Assembly: GCA_964630905.1 (NCBI GenBank)
Contig: CAZVWR010000057.1
Span: 1-20,240, forward strand
Reading direction: 5' to 3'
Source of the DNA: JAGOEX01 sp964630905
GTDB lineage: Bacteria; UBP6; UBA1177
Length of the DNA: 20,240 nucleotides
A model generated the notes under the pieces. The model was not told the DNA's origin. It did not search any database and saw nothing but the letters and a program-made list of their open reading frames with translations. Made by a program: the position numbers and the translations under genes. Below, one piece after another: positions 7,958 through 14,892 of the stretch; position 1 is the stretch's first letter, and every line of letters starts with the position of its first letter.

Positions 7958-9093
7958 TAAATCTTAAGATCTTTGCAGTATTTATCGTTGTTGTTTTTAT
8001 CTTTATCTCGTGCAAAAGCACCAGTAAGGAAAATGATGCAGAAGTGATAAATGATGCCGACTTAATACAGACAGACGAAAATGGCACACAAGACCTTGAT
8101 AATTTGTCTGATAATGACAGCGTTATCATTGATATTGATGAAAATTCAGAGATCACAGATGAATTTATTGAAAATGAAAATGACGATGAAGCTGAGCCGG
8201 TTGACGAAGATGAATTTATAGCAGAATGTGTTGACGGCACGAAGGAATATGCTGACTGCGAAACAACTGGCAAACAGATGAGAAACTGTGTTGACGGATC
8301 GTGGAGCGGATTTGGAGAATGCATTGATATAAATGCAGAAGTTGTTGATATTGCAGATAATTCAGACTGTGCCAATGTTTACTGGGCAGACAGAGGTGAT
8401 GCGCCTGCGGCATATATTAAAGGAATGGGGCTTACATTTGCCGGTGCGGTCTGCAATATTACAAGGTCTGATGTTGCAATAGTTTCGCAGGCAAAAACTG
8501 ATGATCTTCTTCACGATGCCCTTGCGTGGTATGATGATGCAGACATTTTTTCAAATCTTGGAATGTCAAATGACACTGCCGGGGTCGATACGCTCCGCCA
8601 TGCCTACACTTTGCTCATCGGTCTTGGAATGAGGGAAAGTTCCGGTGAGCACTGCTGCGGAAGAGACACTTCGGCATCGAACACAACTGCTGATACGGCT
8701 GAAGCCGGACTTTTTCAGACAAGTTATAACTCCCATGTTTTCAGTACTGAACTTGATACACTCTATTCATACTGGAAAGATGTCAAAACGCTCACTCCGG
8801 AAAAATGTCTGCTGGAAATTTTTTCTCAAGGCGTTACATGCAGTGAATCGGACTGGGAGAATTTCGGTGTGGGTGAAGGAGTGATCTTTCAGGCACTTGA
8901 AAAGGAATGTCCCATCTTTGCCGCGGAATATGCTGCAGTAATGCTGAGAGTGAGCGGAGGGAGCAAAGGCCACTACGGTCCGCTTAGAAGGCATGAAGCG
9001 GAAGTCAGGACCGAGTGCGACACAATGCTAGGCGAAATACAGCAGTTAATGATAGACAATTCCGATTTCTGCCAGTTTCTGGTGAATTACTGA
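7954..9093 (+). CDS. Lipoprotein with acidic stalk and lysozyme/transglycosylase-like domain
   Basis: 379 residues. Lipobox at the end of a hydrophobic helix (FISC, Cys20), so it should be an exported lipoprotein. Residues about 25-90 are extremely rich in Asp, Glu and Asn and are probably a disordered stalk. Residues 91-123 form a small Cys module (ECVDGT..DC....MRNCVDGSW..FGEC). From 210 the sequence reads LLIGLGMRESSGEHCCGRD (Glu228) and, after an Asn/Thr stretch, EAGLFQTSYNS (250-260). The placement of a Glu in a helix followed by an A-G-L-F-Q strand is that of goose-type lysozymes and lytic transglycosylases, so peptidoglycan or another glycan is the likely substrate; fold and activity are inferred. 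GGAGG is 4 bases before the ATG, which overlaps the DUF401 stop. Confidence 0.78.
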   Translation: MINLKIFAVFIVVVFIFISCKSTSKENDAEVINDADLIQTDENGTQDLDNLSDNDSVIIDIDENSEITDEFIENENDDEAEPVDEDEFIAECVDGTKEYADCETTGKQMRNCVDGSWSGFGECIDINAEVVDIADNSDCANVYWADRGDAPAAYIKGMGLTFAGAVCNITRSDVAIVSQAKTDDLLHDALAWYDDADIFSNLGMSNDTAGVDTLRHAYTLLIGLGMRESSGEHCCGRDTSASNTTADTAEAGLFQTSYNSHVFSTELDTLYSYWKDVKTLTPEKCLLEIFSQGVTCSESDWENFGVGEGVIFQALEKECPIFAAEYAAVMLRVSGGSKGHYGPLRRHEAEVRTECDTMLGEIQQLMIDNSDFCQFLVNY

Positions 9094-9124
9094 AATAAAT
9101 TTGCCCCCGGTCCTCCAACCCGGG

Positions 9125-9212
9125 CTAAGCAAGCACCGTCCTCCAGACGGTCAAATTTAAAATAGCGGGCTGAAAGTCCGCGCTATCTTAGCCCACGCCC
9201 AAAGCTGGGGAG
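9125..9212. repeat. Structured intergenic repeat, copy 1
   Basis: An 88-base element matches 10272-10361 with two substitutions and one 2-base gap. It folds as two hairpins (ACCGTC at 9135-9140 with GACGGT at 9146-9151; ATAGCG at 9162-9167 with CGCTAT at 9181-9186), enclosed by GGGCTAAG (9122-9129) pairing with CTTAGCCC (9187-9194): a three-way junction. One of the substitutions between copies lies in the first hairpin loop, which supports selection on the stem. There is no T-run, so it is not an ordinary terminator. Confidence 0.85.
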
Positions 9213-9227
9213 GCAAGTGTTTTATTT

Positions 9228-9256
9228 TTGACAAAAAGAGGGACGGAATGTACTAT
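9228..9256 (+). promoter_or_regulatory. Sigma70-type promoter for the ankyrin-TfoX pair
   Basis: TTGACA at 9228-9233, a 17-base spacer, TACTAT at 9251-9256. The predicted transcript would start about 40 bases before the ankyrin ATG. The -35 box and the first part of the spacer, with the bases just upstream, are nearly identical to the promoter at 11858. Confidence 0.8.
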
Positions 9257-9305
9257 TATCCATTGCTTTTTAGAGGCTCAAACCCTAAAAAAGAAAGGTA
9301 AAGAG

Positions 9306-9926
9306 ATGGAACTTTCCGGATTTATGGCAATTCTTGTTATTGTTGAGATTTTATTATTTTTTATATGGCTGATGAAAAAAGTTCTGTATTTGGAGCCCGG
9401 CTCGATTTTTGATGCGGCGATGGAATTCAGGTATGACCTGATCGAGCAATACCTTGAGGCAGGTGGGGATATAAATCTGACAAACCGATACGGGATGACT
9501 TTCCTTATGATAGCTTGTGACAAAGGCGCTTCAGAAAGAAAGGATTTCAGATACACCATCTGGAATGATGGTTCTTCTGATGATGTGCTTGAACTAATGG
9601 ATTATCTTATCAAAAAAGGATGTGATATTAATAAAAAAGATGTTGACGGTAACACTGCCGTATTCTTTGCAGCCGGCGAAAAAGAGAGACTTGAAATGCT
9701 GCTTGATAAAGGTGCCGATATAAATTATTTAAACAACAAAGGCGAGACGGCTCTGATGCAGGCGGCGAAAATTAACAGTCTGTGGAAAACAGAAGCTCTT
9801 CTTAAAGCCGGAGCAGATCCTTTTGTCAAAGACGGGAAAGGAAAGACCGCATTTGACCTTGCAACAGAAAAAGACAACACATACATAGCTGAAATAATTC
9901 AAGAATATACAAACAGAGGTTCATAA
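9306..9926 (+). CDS. Membrane-anchored ankyrin-repeat protein
   Basis: 206 residues. One membrane helix (about 6-28) is followed by four or so ankyrin repeats: SIFDAAMEFRYDLIEQYLEAGGDIN, RYGMTFLMIAC, LMDYLIKKGCDINKKDVDGNTAVFFAA, LLDKGADINYLNNKGETALMQAA and LLKAGADPFVKDGKGKTAFDLA. The DG/KG-TAL and GADIN pattern is diagnostic. A longer reading from a TTG at 9228 was rejected because that codon lies inside the -35 box of the promoter. Function unknown; ankyrin domains bind proteins. The stop is immediately followed by the TfoX-N start with no gap, so the two are probably co-translated. Confidence 0.85.
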   Translation: MELSGFMAILVIVEILLFFIWLMKKVLYLEPGSIFDAAMEFRYDLIEQYLEAGGDINLTNRYGMTFLMIACDKGASERKDFRYTIWNDGSSDDVLELMDYLIKKGCDINKKDVDGNTAVFFAAGEKERLEMLLDKGADINYLNNKGETALMQAAKINSLWKTEALLKAGADPFVKDGKGKTAFDLATEKDNTYIAEIIQEYTNRGS

Positions 9927-10256
9927 ATGTCCACCTCCCCTGAATTTATAACATATATTCTTGAAAACATTGAGGATGCTGGAGCAATAACTTTCAAAAA
10001 GATGTTTGGTGAATATGCGGTTTACTGTGACGGGAAGGTGATCGCTCTTGTTTGTGACAATCAGTTTTTTCTTAAGCCGACTGAAAAGGGAAGGAAATTC
10101 ATCGGTGATGTTGTTGAGTCGCCGCCTTATAATGGTGCGAAAAACTATTTTCTGATCGAAGATGGTATTGATGACCGCAAATGGTTCAGTAAGCTGATTC
10201 AGATAACTGCTGCGGAAGTTCCCGAGCCTAAGCCTAAAAAGAAAAAAGTAAAATGA
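9927..10256 (+). CDS. TfoX N-terminal domain protein
   Basis: 109 residues. The block ITFKKMFGEYAVYCDGKVIALVCDNQFFLKP, followed by PPYNGAKNYFLIED and a closing acidic/aromatic segment (DDRKWFSKLI), matches the TfoX/Sxy N-terminal domain. Stand-alone N-domain proteins are common and mostly uncharacterised; in gamma-proteobacteria full-length Sxy/TfoX activates competence genes, but this protein lacks the C-terminal domain, so a competence role should not be assumed. The tail is Lys/Pro-rich. AGAGGT precedes the ATG and it abuts the ankyrin gene. Confidence 0.85.
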   Translation: MSTSPEFITYILENIEDAGAITFKKMFGEYAVYCDGKVIALVCDNQFFLKPTEKGRKFIGDVVESPPYNGAKNYFLIEDGIDDRKWFSKLIQITAAEVPEPKPKKKKVK

Positions 10257-10271
10257 TCTTACACCCGGCCT

Positions 10272-10361
10272 CTAAGCAAGCACCGTCCTACAGACGGTCA
10301 AATTTAAAATAGCGGGCTGAAAGTCCGCGCTATCTTAGCCCACGCTCAAAGGGCTGGGGAG
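10272..10361. repeat. Structured intergenic repeat, copy 2
   Basis: This 90-base copy lies between the convergent TfoX-N and flavoprotein genes, 4 bases from the latter's stop. Both internal hairpins are conserved with copy 1. The outer stem is shortened (CTAAG with CTTAG only), but two extra G residues give a new AGCCC/GGGCT hairpin at its end. It lacks the promoter that follows copy 1. Confidence 0.85.
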
Positions 10362-10365
10362 ACGT

Positions 10366-11127
10366 TCACATCATTCTTATCACAAGACTTCCGAATGTTT
10401 TTGCGATGAAGGTTTTATACCATGGGACGGATGCTTCGACATAATAGTTTTTGTTGAGAAGCAACTGATAAAAATCATAATCGGCGGAAAGATCTTCTCT
10501 TGACTGCGAAAATACTGCTTTCTGCACTTCAAACTGGATGACAGAGCCTAATGACGGATTCAAAACACCTTTGTCTTCAAGCTTTTTCATGAATTTTTCA
10601 GTCGCTTTTCTTATTGTCGCATCATTTTTCGCCTTGAGTTCAGGCGGAAAGTTTTTCACCGGCGGAGTTGCAAGACCAAGCTCTGTAACCGACCTCATTC
10701 CCCACACTCCCGCGATGTCTTTCATATATTTCAAAACCTGCTTAAGCCCGTAACCGCCGACAGTTGAAACGATCATCGCATGCTGTTTGAACAGTTCCGG
10801 CCTGTGGCAGATCGAAGAAAGACGGTCAATGAAATTTTTCATGTTAGGTGTGACATTTATCACATAAACAGGTGATGCAAATATCACTCCGTCGGAACCC
10901 TTTATCTTTTGAATTATTGCAGGAATGTCATCTTTCAAAGGACAGAGCTCGATCCCTTTCGCCAGACAGTTGAAACACCCGACACACATCCTCACATCGG
11001 CATCCATCAGCATCACATACTCAAACTCCAGATCTTTCACATGCTCTCTCATCACACTCTCAACCGCCCTCACCGTCGCAAGAGTATTACCTTTCCGCTG
11101 ACTCCCGATTATCGCTGTTATTTTCAT
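10366..11127 (-). CDS. Flavodoxin-like NAD(P)H-dependent oxidoreductase with an Isf-type cysteine motif
   Basis: 253 residues from the ATG at 11125-11127, chosen for the GGGAGGG upstream and because the fold begins there (KITAIIGSQRKGNT, residues 2-14, FMN phosphate loop). SPVYVINVTPNMKNFIDR (85-102) is the second flavin-binding signature. Four cysteines at 48, 51, 54 and 62 follow C-x2-C-x2-C-x7-C, the compact motif that binds a 4Fe-4S cluster in archaeal and bacterial iron-sulfur flavoproteins. That points to electron transfer rather than simple FMN reduction. The C-terminal ~100 residues are an extra helical region of unknown role. Substrate unknown. Confidence 0.82.
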   Translation of the reverse strand: MKITAIIGSQRKGNTLATVRAVESVMREHVKDLEFEYVMLMDADVRMCVGCFNCLAKGIELCPLKDDIPAIIQKIKGSDGVIFASPVYVINVTPNMKNFIDRLSSICHRPELFKQHAMIVSTVGGYGLKQVLKYMKDIAGVWGMRSVTELGLATPPVKNFPPELKAKNDATIRKATEKFMKKLEDKGVLNPSLGSVIQFEVQKAVFSQSREDLSADYDFYQLLLNKNYYVEASVPWYKTFIAKTFGSLVIRMM

Positions 11128-11201
11128 GTTGCCCTCCCGCAAAAAGTCAGTTGCATTCTGACAGTGAACCAGGTTTTTTTCAAGGAAAATGTACTCTGTA
11201 G

Positions 11202-11223
11202 GGGTTGACCCGCGTGTCAACCC
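11202..11223. promoter_or_regulatory. 22-base near-perfect palindrome upstream of the flavoprotein gene
   Basis: GGGTTGAC (11202-11209) and GTCAACCC (11216-11223) are exact inverted repeats around a central CGCG, with one unpaired position on each side. It lies 75 bases before the flavoprotein ATG and 17 bases after the DUF2442 stop. The CGCG centre and lack of a T-run favour an operator over a terminator. Confidence 0.55.
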
Positions 11224-11240
11224 GTGTTTGTCGTGAGATT

Positions 11241-11495
11241 TTATTCAGATTTGTTTTTTGTAGCCATTTCATAGATTCTTTCAGGGGCGATGTCGATTCC
11301 TCCAGGCCACGCAAGAACATTAAAGTCAGGATCAATATAAAACTGTTTAAAGAATTCGATTTCTTTGAATTTCTCAAAAACCCCTTTTCTGGAGGGATAG
11401 TTTTCAAAATCAACTATTCCGCTTTTCTTATCTTGGAAAAACAATTTTATTTTATAACCACCTAAATAGATTGCTTTTTTTATATCGAAGTGCAT
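11241..11495 (-). CDS. DUF2442 protein, likely second member of a toxin/antitoxin-like pair
   Basis: 84 residues. The pattern is a short N-terminal strand pair (YKIKLFFQDKKSGIVDFE), a middle FEKFKEIEFFKQFYID, and FNVLAWPGGIDIAPERIYEMA, the conserved W-P-G-x-D-I-A-P-E end of DUF2442. These proteins are small, often sit next to DUF4160 proteins and have been suggested as toxin-antitoxin components; which partner is toxic is not settled from sequence. AGGTT precedes the start, and the gap to the DUF4160 stop is only 10 bases. Confidence 0.85.
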   Translation of the reverse strand: MHFDIKKAIYLGGYKIKLFFQDKKSGIVDFENYPSRKGVFEKFKEIEFFKQFYIDPDFNVLAWPGGIDIAPERIYEMATKNKSE

Positions 11496-11505
11496 GTGAT
11501 TAACC

Positions 11506-11766
11506 TCACTTTAAAGGATTAATTTTAAAAAGAGGTTCCTGTGCAAGGAGTTTTTCCCAAGCTTTCTCAAGTTCTTCTTTATGCAACATTGCCCATTCAA
11601 TAACCAGTCCCAAAGCTCTGGGGGGAAATTTACCTGAAAGAACAGCAAAATTATCAAGTCTTATTGCAACCTTGTGTTTTCCATAAACAGCATGGAAATG
11701 AGGGGGATTGTGCTCGTCGTAAAACATTGCGATAACAATCCCGTAAAATCTGCTAATTTCAGGCAT
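11506..11766 (-). CDS. DUF4160 protein, likely first member of a toxin/antitoxin-like pair
   Basis: 86 residues with the family core PEISRFYGIVIAMFYDEHNPPHFHAVYG, a short strand region, then GKFPPRALGLVIEWAMLHKEEL. The H-x-P-P-H-F-H segment looks like a metal or catalytic site, but no activity is established here. A near-perfect Shine-Dalgarno (AAGGAGGAT) is 5 bases upstream. It is first in the two-gene unit with DUF2442 and is driven by the promoter at 11793-11820. Confidence 0.87.
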   Translation of the reverse strand: MPEISRFYGIVIAMFYDEHNPPHFHAVYGKHKVAIRLDNFAVLSGKFPPRALGLVIEWAMLHKEELEKAWEKLLAQEPLFKINPLK

Positions 11767-11792
11767 TTTATCCTCCTTAAAAAACCTTTTTC

Positions 11793-11820
11793 ATTATATG
11801 GGTTTAAGAGATTTTGTCAA
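11793..11820 (-). promoter_or_regulatory. Consensus sigma70-type promoter for the DUF4160-DUF2442 pair
   Basis: On the minus strand, TTGACA (complement of 11815-11820) and TATAAT (complement of 11793-11798) are separated by 16 bases. Both hexamers are perfect matches to consensus, which predicts strong expression unless repressed. Confidence 0.85.
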
Positions 11821-11826
11821 TTGACA
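11815..11826. promoter_or_regulatory. 12-base palindrome over the -35 box (possible autoregulatory operator)
   Basis: TGTCAATTGACA is a perfect palindrome whose minus-strand half supplies the -35 hexamer of the DUF4160 promoter. Toxin-antitoxin operons commonly repress themselves through palindromes at the promoter, so an operator is plausible. It may equally be a chance by-product of the TTGACA box. Confidence 0.45.
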
Positions 11827-11857
11827 GAAAAGCCCTGAAGCTGAGGCTACTTTATTT

Positions 11858-11886
11858 TTGACAAAAAGAGGGGCGGAGTCTATTAT
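11858..11886 (+). promoter_or_regulatory. Sigma70-type promoter for arfB
   Basis: TTGACA at 11858-11863, a 17-base spacer, TATTAT at 11881-11886; arfB starts about 50 bases downstream. The spacer begins AAAAGAGGGG, as in the promoter at 9228. Confidence 0.82.
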
Positions 11887-11937
11887 TTTGGGAAGATTTA
11901 GGATGCGGGAATTATTAGTGTCATAACAGGTGAAGCG

Positions 11938-12363
11938 ATGATCACGATCACAAATAATCAGGGCAGAAAGATTTCAATTCCAATGTCCGAGCTTGAATTC
12001 ACTGCGATGCGGTCAGAGGGTCCGGGCGGTCAGCATGTCAATAAAACAAGTAGCGCCGTTCAGCTTCGATTTAACATTGCCGCTTCTTCGCTTCCTGAAT
12101 TTGTGAAGGCTAAACTTATGGTTCTGAACGATCACAGGATAACATCTCACGGTGAAGTGATCATAAAAGTTACTGAAGATCGCTCACAGATCCAAAACAG
12201 GGAAACCGCAATTGAAAGGTTTAGGGAGCTCATTATCAAGGCGGCATTCGTTCCCAAAAGGAGAAAGCCGACCAAACCGACAAAAAGCTCGATCGAGAAA
12301 AGACTGAACTCAAAAAAGATTAGAAGCGAAGTTAAGAAAATGCGCAGTTTCAAAGAACTATAA
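11938..12363 (+). CDS. arfB: ArfB-like peptidyl-tRNA hydrolase (ribosome rescue, formerly YaeJ)
   Basis: 141 residues, the usual size of ArfB. The catalytic GGQ lies in MRSEGPGGQHVNKTSSAVQLRF (residues 24-45), followed by the release-factor domain 3 fold (LNDHRITSHGEVIIKV) and a basic C-terminal tail (KRRKPTKPTKSS...KKIRSEVKKMR) that in known ArfB enters the empty mRNA channel of stalled ribosomes. It hydrolyses peptidyl-tRNA on non-stop ribosomes. The codon-recognition domain of true release factors is absent. AGGTGA is upstream of the ATG. Monocistronic: its own promoter lies upstream, and the next one begins 2 bases after its stop. Confidence 0.93.
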   Translation: MITITNNQGRKISIPMSELEFTAMRSEGPGGQHVNKTSSAVQLRFNIAASSLPEFVKAKLMVLNDHRITSHGEVIIKVTEDRSQIQNRETAIERFRELIIKAAFVPKRRKPTKPTKSSIEKRLNSKKIRSEVKKMRSFKEL

Positions 12364-12364
12364 A

Positions 12365-12393
12365 TTGACAAAAATCGGGCTGTACAGTATTAT
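12365..12393 (+). promoter_or_regulatory. Sigma70-type promoter for the AgmX-RadA-prenyl synthase operon
   Basis: TTGACA at 12365-12370, a 17-base spacer beginning AAAATCGGG, TATTAT at 12388-12393. It starts 2 bases after the arfB stop and 37 bases before the next ATG. No further promoter is evident before the three downstream genes. Confidence 0.82.
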
Positions 12394-12429
12394 TTTCCGC
12401 GTGTTCTTCCACTTGTTCAGGAGTTTCAC

Positions 12430-13479
12430 ATGAATGAAAAGATCTACCGGCTTCCAAATGACGAAAGAGATTACAGTTTTGAAGAAATCGCAGCTCTCAT
12501 TCTTGACGGCAGACTGGTAAAAAGGTCGCATATCTGGGAAAAATCAATGACAGACTGGGTGCGTCTCGGTGCTTGTCAGGATTTTACAGAAATATTTAAG
12601 GAATACGACCTTATGGCAGAAGAAAAGGTCAAGCAGGTTCTCGGTACGGACGATGAAACTCAGAAAAAACGCGAATTAAAGCAGATGATGGAGGATGTGG
12701 GAAGCGAAGAGCAGAACATCGAAGTTAAAAAAGAGAACCATTTCAAATGGGTGATCATTGCGTTATTAATAATTGCGGCTCCCGTTGTTTTTTTCAGGGG
12801 CTATCAGCTTTTTGTTCAGAAAAATATTGAAGAGTCGGAACCTGAATTGAAGATAGATGATATAAACATAGAAGACATCAGATTCGGCTCAGGTGTCATG
12901 AAAATAGATGATATCAAAGGGATAACAGTTAAAAAAGTGGCAAAAAAGGAAGAAGATCTCATTCTGAAGGAGCTTCTTCTTGAAATAAAGAAAGAAAATG
13001 AGGCTATCGAAAGTCAGGAGGCTCAAGCCGAATCAGAAAAACCAAAGGAAAAAAAGAATGCCGGACTTTTTGATACTGTCACTGATGAAGAACTTGATGC
13101 ATTCAGAAATTCTTTCATGAAAAAAGTGGGATCAAAAACTGTCGGATCAAAAGTCAAAACCGAAAGCAGTTTCGCTTCGGGAGGCGAAGAACTTACACAG
13201 AAACAGATAAATGAAGTCGTAAAAAACAACTACTCTTCAATAAAATACTGCTACGACAAGGCTCTTAAAAGTAATGAAGGGATCGGTGGGAAAATGGAGA
13301 TCACTCTTCATATCATCGGAAGCGGTCAGGTGGCAAAAGTCATCAATGAAACTCCGAAGTTCAAGGGGACTGAAATGGACAGATGTATAACAGAGCAGAT
13401 AAAGAAAAAATGGAAATTTCCCCCATTCAATGGAACTCTTTCGACAGTTACAATACCATTTCTCCTTGCAGCTCAGTGA
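12430..13479 (+). CDS. GYF-like / AgmX-PglI C-terminal domain membrane protein (TonB-like)
   Basis: 349 residues. Residues 1-57 resemble the GYF_2/DUF4339 domain (SFEEIAALILDGRLVKRSHIWEKSMTDWVRLG). A single membrane helix lies at 106-123, then a long charged, probably extended periplasmic stretch (125-250). Residues 255-346 are the AgmX/PglI C-terminal domain: NEVVKNNYSSIKYCYDKAL, a beta-rich ITLHIIGSGQVAKVI, Cys319, and KKKWKFPPFNGTLSTVTIPF, which resembles the TonB C-terminal fold. This architecture is common in delta-proteobacterial relatives, where AgmX/AglT-type proteins take part in gliding or envelope-spanning complexes; the job here is unknown. AGGAG precedes the start. Confidence 0.8.
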   Translation: MNEKIYRLPNDERDYSFEEIAALILDGRLVKRSHIWEKSMTDWVRLGACQDFTEIFKEYDLMAEEKVKQVLGTDDETQKKRELKQMMEDVGSEEQNIEVKKENHFKWVIIALLIIAAPVVFFRGYQLFVQKNIEESEPELKIDDINIEDIRFGSGVMKIDDIKGITVKKVAKKEEDLILKELLLEIKKENEAIESQEAQAESEKPKEKKNAGLFDTVTDEELDAFRNSFMKKVGSKTVGSKVKTESSFASGGEELTQKQINEVVKNNYSSIKYCYDKALKSNEGIGGKMEITLHIIGSGQVAKVINETPKFKGTEMDRCITEQIKKKWKFPPFNGTLSTVTIPFLLAAQ

Positions 13480-13488
13480 GCAATCGTC

Positions 13489-14874
13489 ATGGTCAAGAAA
13501 AAATCATCTTTCATTTGCACTAACTGTTCCTATTCAGCTCCCAAATGGCTTGGAAGATGCCCTGAATGCGGCGAGTGGAATACCCTTGAAGAAAAGGATG
13601 AAACAGTAATTCCTAAAGATAACCACAGACTTTTTCTCTCTTCACCTGAAGCTGTTTTCAGTCATATAAACAATGTGACCACAACTGACAGCGAAAGGAT
13701 AAATTCCGGATATAAAGAGCTTGACAGAATTCTCGGCGGAGGGATAGTAAAAGGAAGCTACAACCTTATTTCAGGTCATCCCGGTGTCGGAAAATCGACT
13801 TTGATGCTTCAGGCGGCGCTTGAGATCTCAAGATCGTGCAGAGTGCTTTATCTTTCTGCAGAAGAGTCGGTCTCGCAAGTCAAAATAAGATTTGAGCGAC
13901 TTGCAGGGAAAAAAGGGTGCGGAGAACTTTATCTTTCAAACGAAAACAACCTCGATAAGCTCAGAGCCAAAGTGGAAGATGAGCATTTCGACTTTCTTTT
14001 CTGTGACTCGATCCAGTCTGTCTATTCGCCCTCTGTCCCCGGAATTCCGGGATCTGTCAGTCAGATAAAGGAGTGTGCGGTAAAGCTTCTTGAAACCGCA
14101 AAAAGGAAGAACATAACGGTTTTTGTAATAGGTCATGTCACGAAGAGCGGAGCAATTGCAGGACCGATGCTTCTTGAACATATGGTTGATTCAGTCCTTC
14201 TTTTTGAAGGTGATCCTTCTCTTGGATACAGAGTTCTGCGGTGTTCAAAGAACCGTTTCGGACCAACTGATGAGATAGGGATTTTCACAATGACTTCGGC
14301 GGGACTTAGCGAAGTTGAAAATCCAAGCCAGTTCTTTCTTTCCGACGGGATGGGCTCGATATCAGGATCGGCACTTGCCTTGATACTTGAAGGGTCAAGA
14401 CCTTTTCTTATTGAGGTTCAGTCACTTGCAACAAGTTCAAATCTGCCACAGCCAAGAAGAGTTGTGACGGGTATTGATGCAGGACGGCTTGCAATGATAA
14501 CGGCAGTACTTGAAAAAAGATGTGATATCTATTTTTCCAATTTTGACCTTTTTGTTAATGTTGTCGGAGGCTTGAAACTTAAAACACCTGCTGTCGATCT
14601 TCCTGTTGCAGCTTCATTGTTAAGTTCTATTTTTAATATAGCTCTCCCGATGAATACAGCTTTTGTAGGCGAGCTCGGACTCGGTGGAGAGATAAGGGAG
14701 GTTCCCGGACTTGAAATAATGCTCAAAGAGGGTTCAAGACTTGGGTTAAAAAGGATATATGCACCTGAAAGCAGGACAAAAATTAAGAAAAGTGAAGGAA
14801 CGGACATAATCAGAATTAAGTCGGTTTACAACATTATCGAGCATATCAGGTCAATGAACATTTTTGACTCTTAA
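13489..14874 (+). CDS. radA: DNA repair protein RadA (Sms), branch-migration ATPase
   Basis: 461 residues, the normal family length, with every domain present. The N-terminal C4 zinc finger uses Cys10, 13, 24 and 27. The RecA-like ATPase has Walker A GHPGVGKST (96-104), LYLSAEESVSQVK and the RadA-specific KNRFG (254-258). The C-terminal Lon-protease-like domain contains VDLPVAASLLSS but is normally non-proteolytic. RadA drives branch migration of recombination intermediates and acts with RecA. It begins 9 bases after the AgmX-type gene and ends 18 bases before the prenyl synthase start. Confidence 0.95.
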   Translation: MVKKKSSFICTNCSYSAPKWLGRCPECGEWNTLEEKDETVIPKDNHRLFLSSPEAVFSHINNVTTTDSERINSGYKELDRILGGGIVKGSYNLISGHPGVGKSTLMLQAALEISRSCRVLYLSAEESVSQVKIRFERLAGKKGCGELYLSNENNLDKLRAKVEDEHFDFLFCDSIQSVYSPSVPGIPGSVSQIKECAVKLLETAKRKNITVFVIGHVTKSGAIAGPMLLEHMVDSVLLFEGDPSLGYRVLRCSKNRFGPTDEIGIFTMTSAGLSEVENPSQFFLSDGMGSISGSALALILEGSRPFLIEVQSLATSSNLPQPRRVVTGIDAGRLAMITAVLEKRCDIYFSNFDLFVNVVGGLKLKTPAVDLPVAASLLSSIFNIALPMNTAFVGELGLGGEIREVPGLEIMLKEGSRLGLKRIYAPESRTKIKKSEGTDIIRIKSVYNIIEHIRSMNIFDS

Positions 14875-14892
14875 TAATTGGAAATATTTGTA

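Noticed and set aside
9101..9212. Copy 1 of the repeat as a Rho-independent terminator for the lysozyme-like gene.
   Set aside because: No T-run follows the stems on either strand at the right distance; strong structure alone is not enough.
9228..9305. N-terminal extension of the ankyrin protein from a TTG.
   Set aside because: The codon falls in the -35 box of a consensus promoter and the membrane helix starts right after the ATG at 9306.
9125..10361. The two repeats as CRISPR repeats or as insertion-sequence ends.
   Set aside because: There are only two copies about 1.1 kb apart in the same orientation, no spacers, and no transposase between them.
11202..11223. The palindrome as a promoter -35 region for the flavoprotein gene (it contains TTGACA on the minus strand).
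   Set aside because: No -10 box is found 16-18 bases downstream; the best candidate would need a 21-base spacer.
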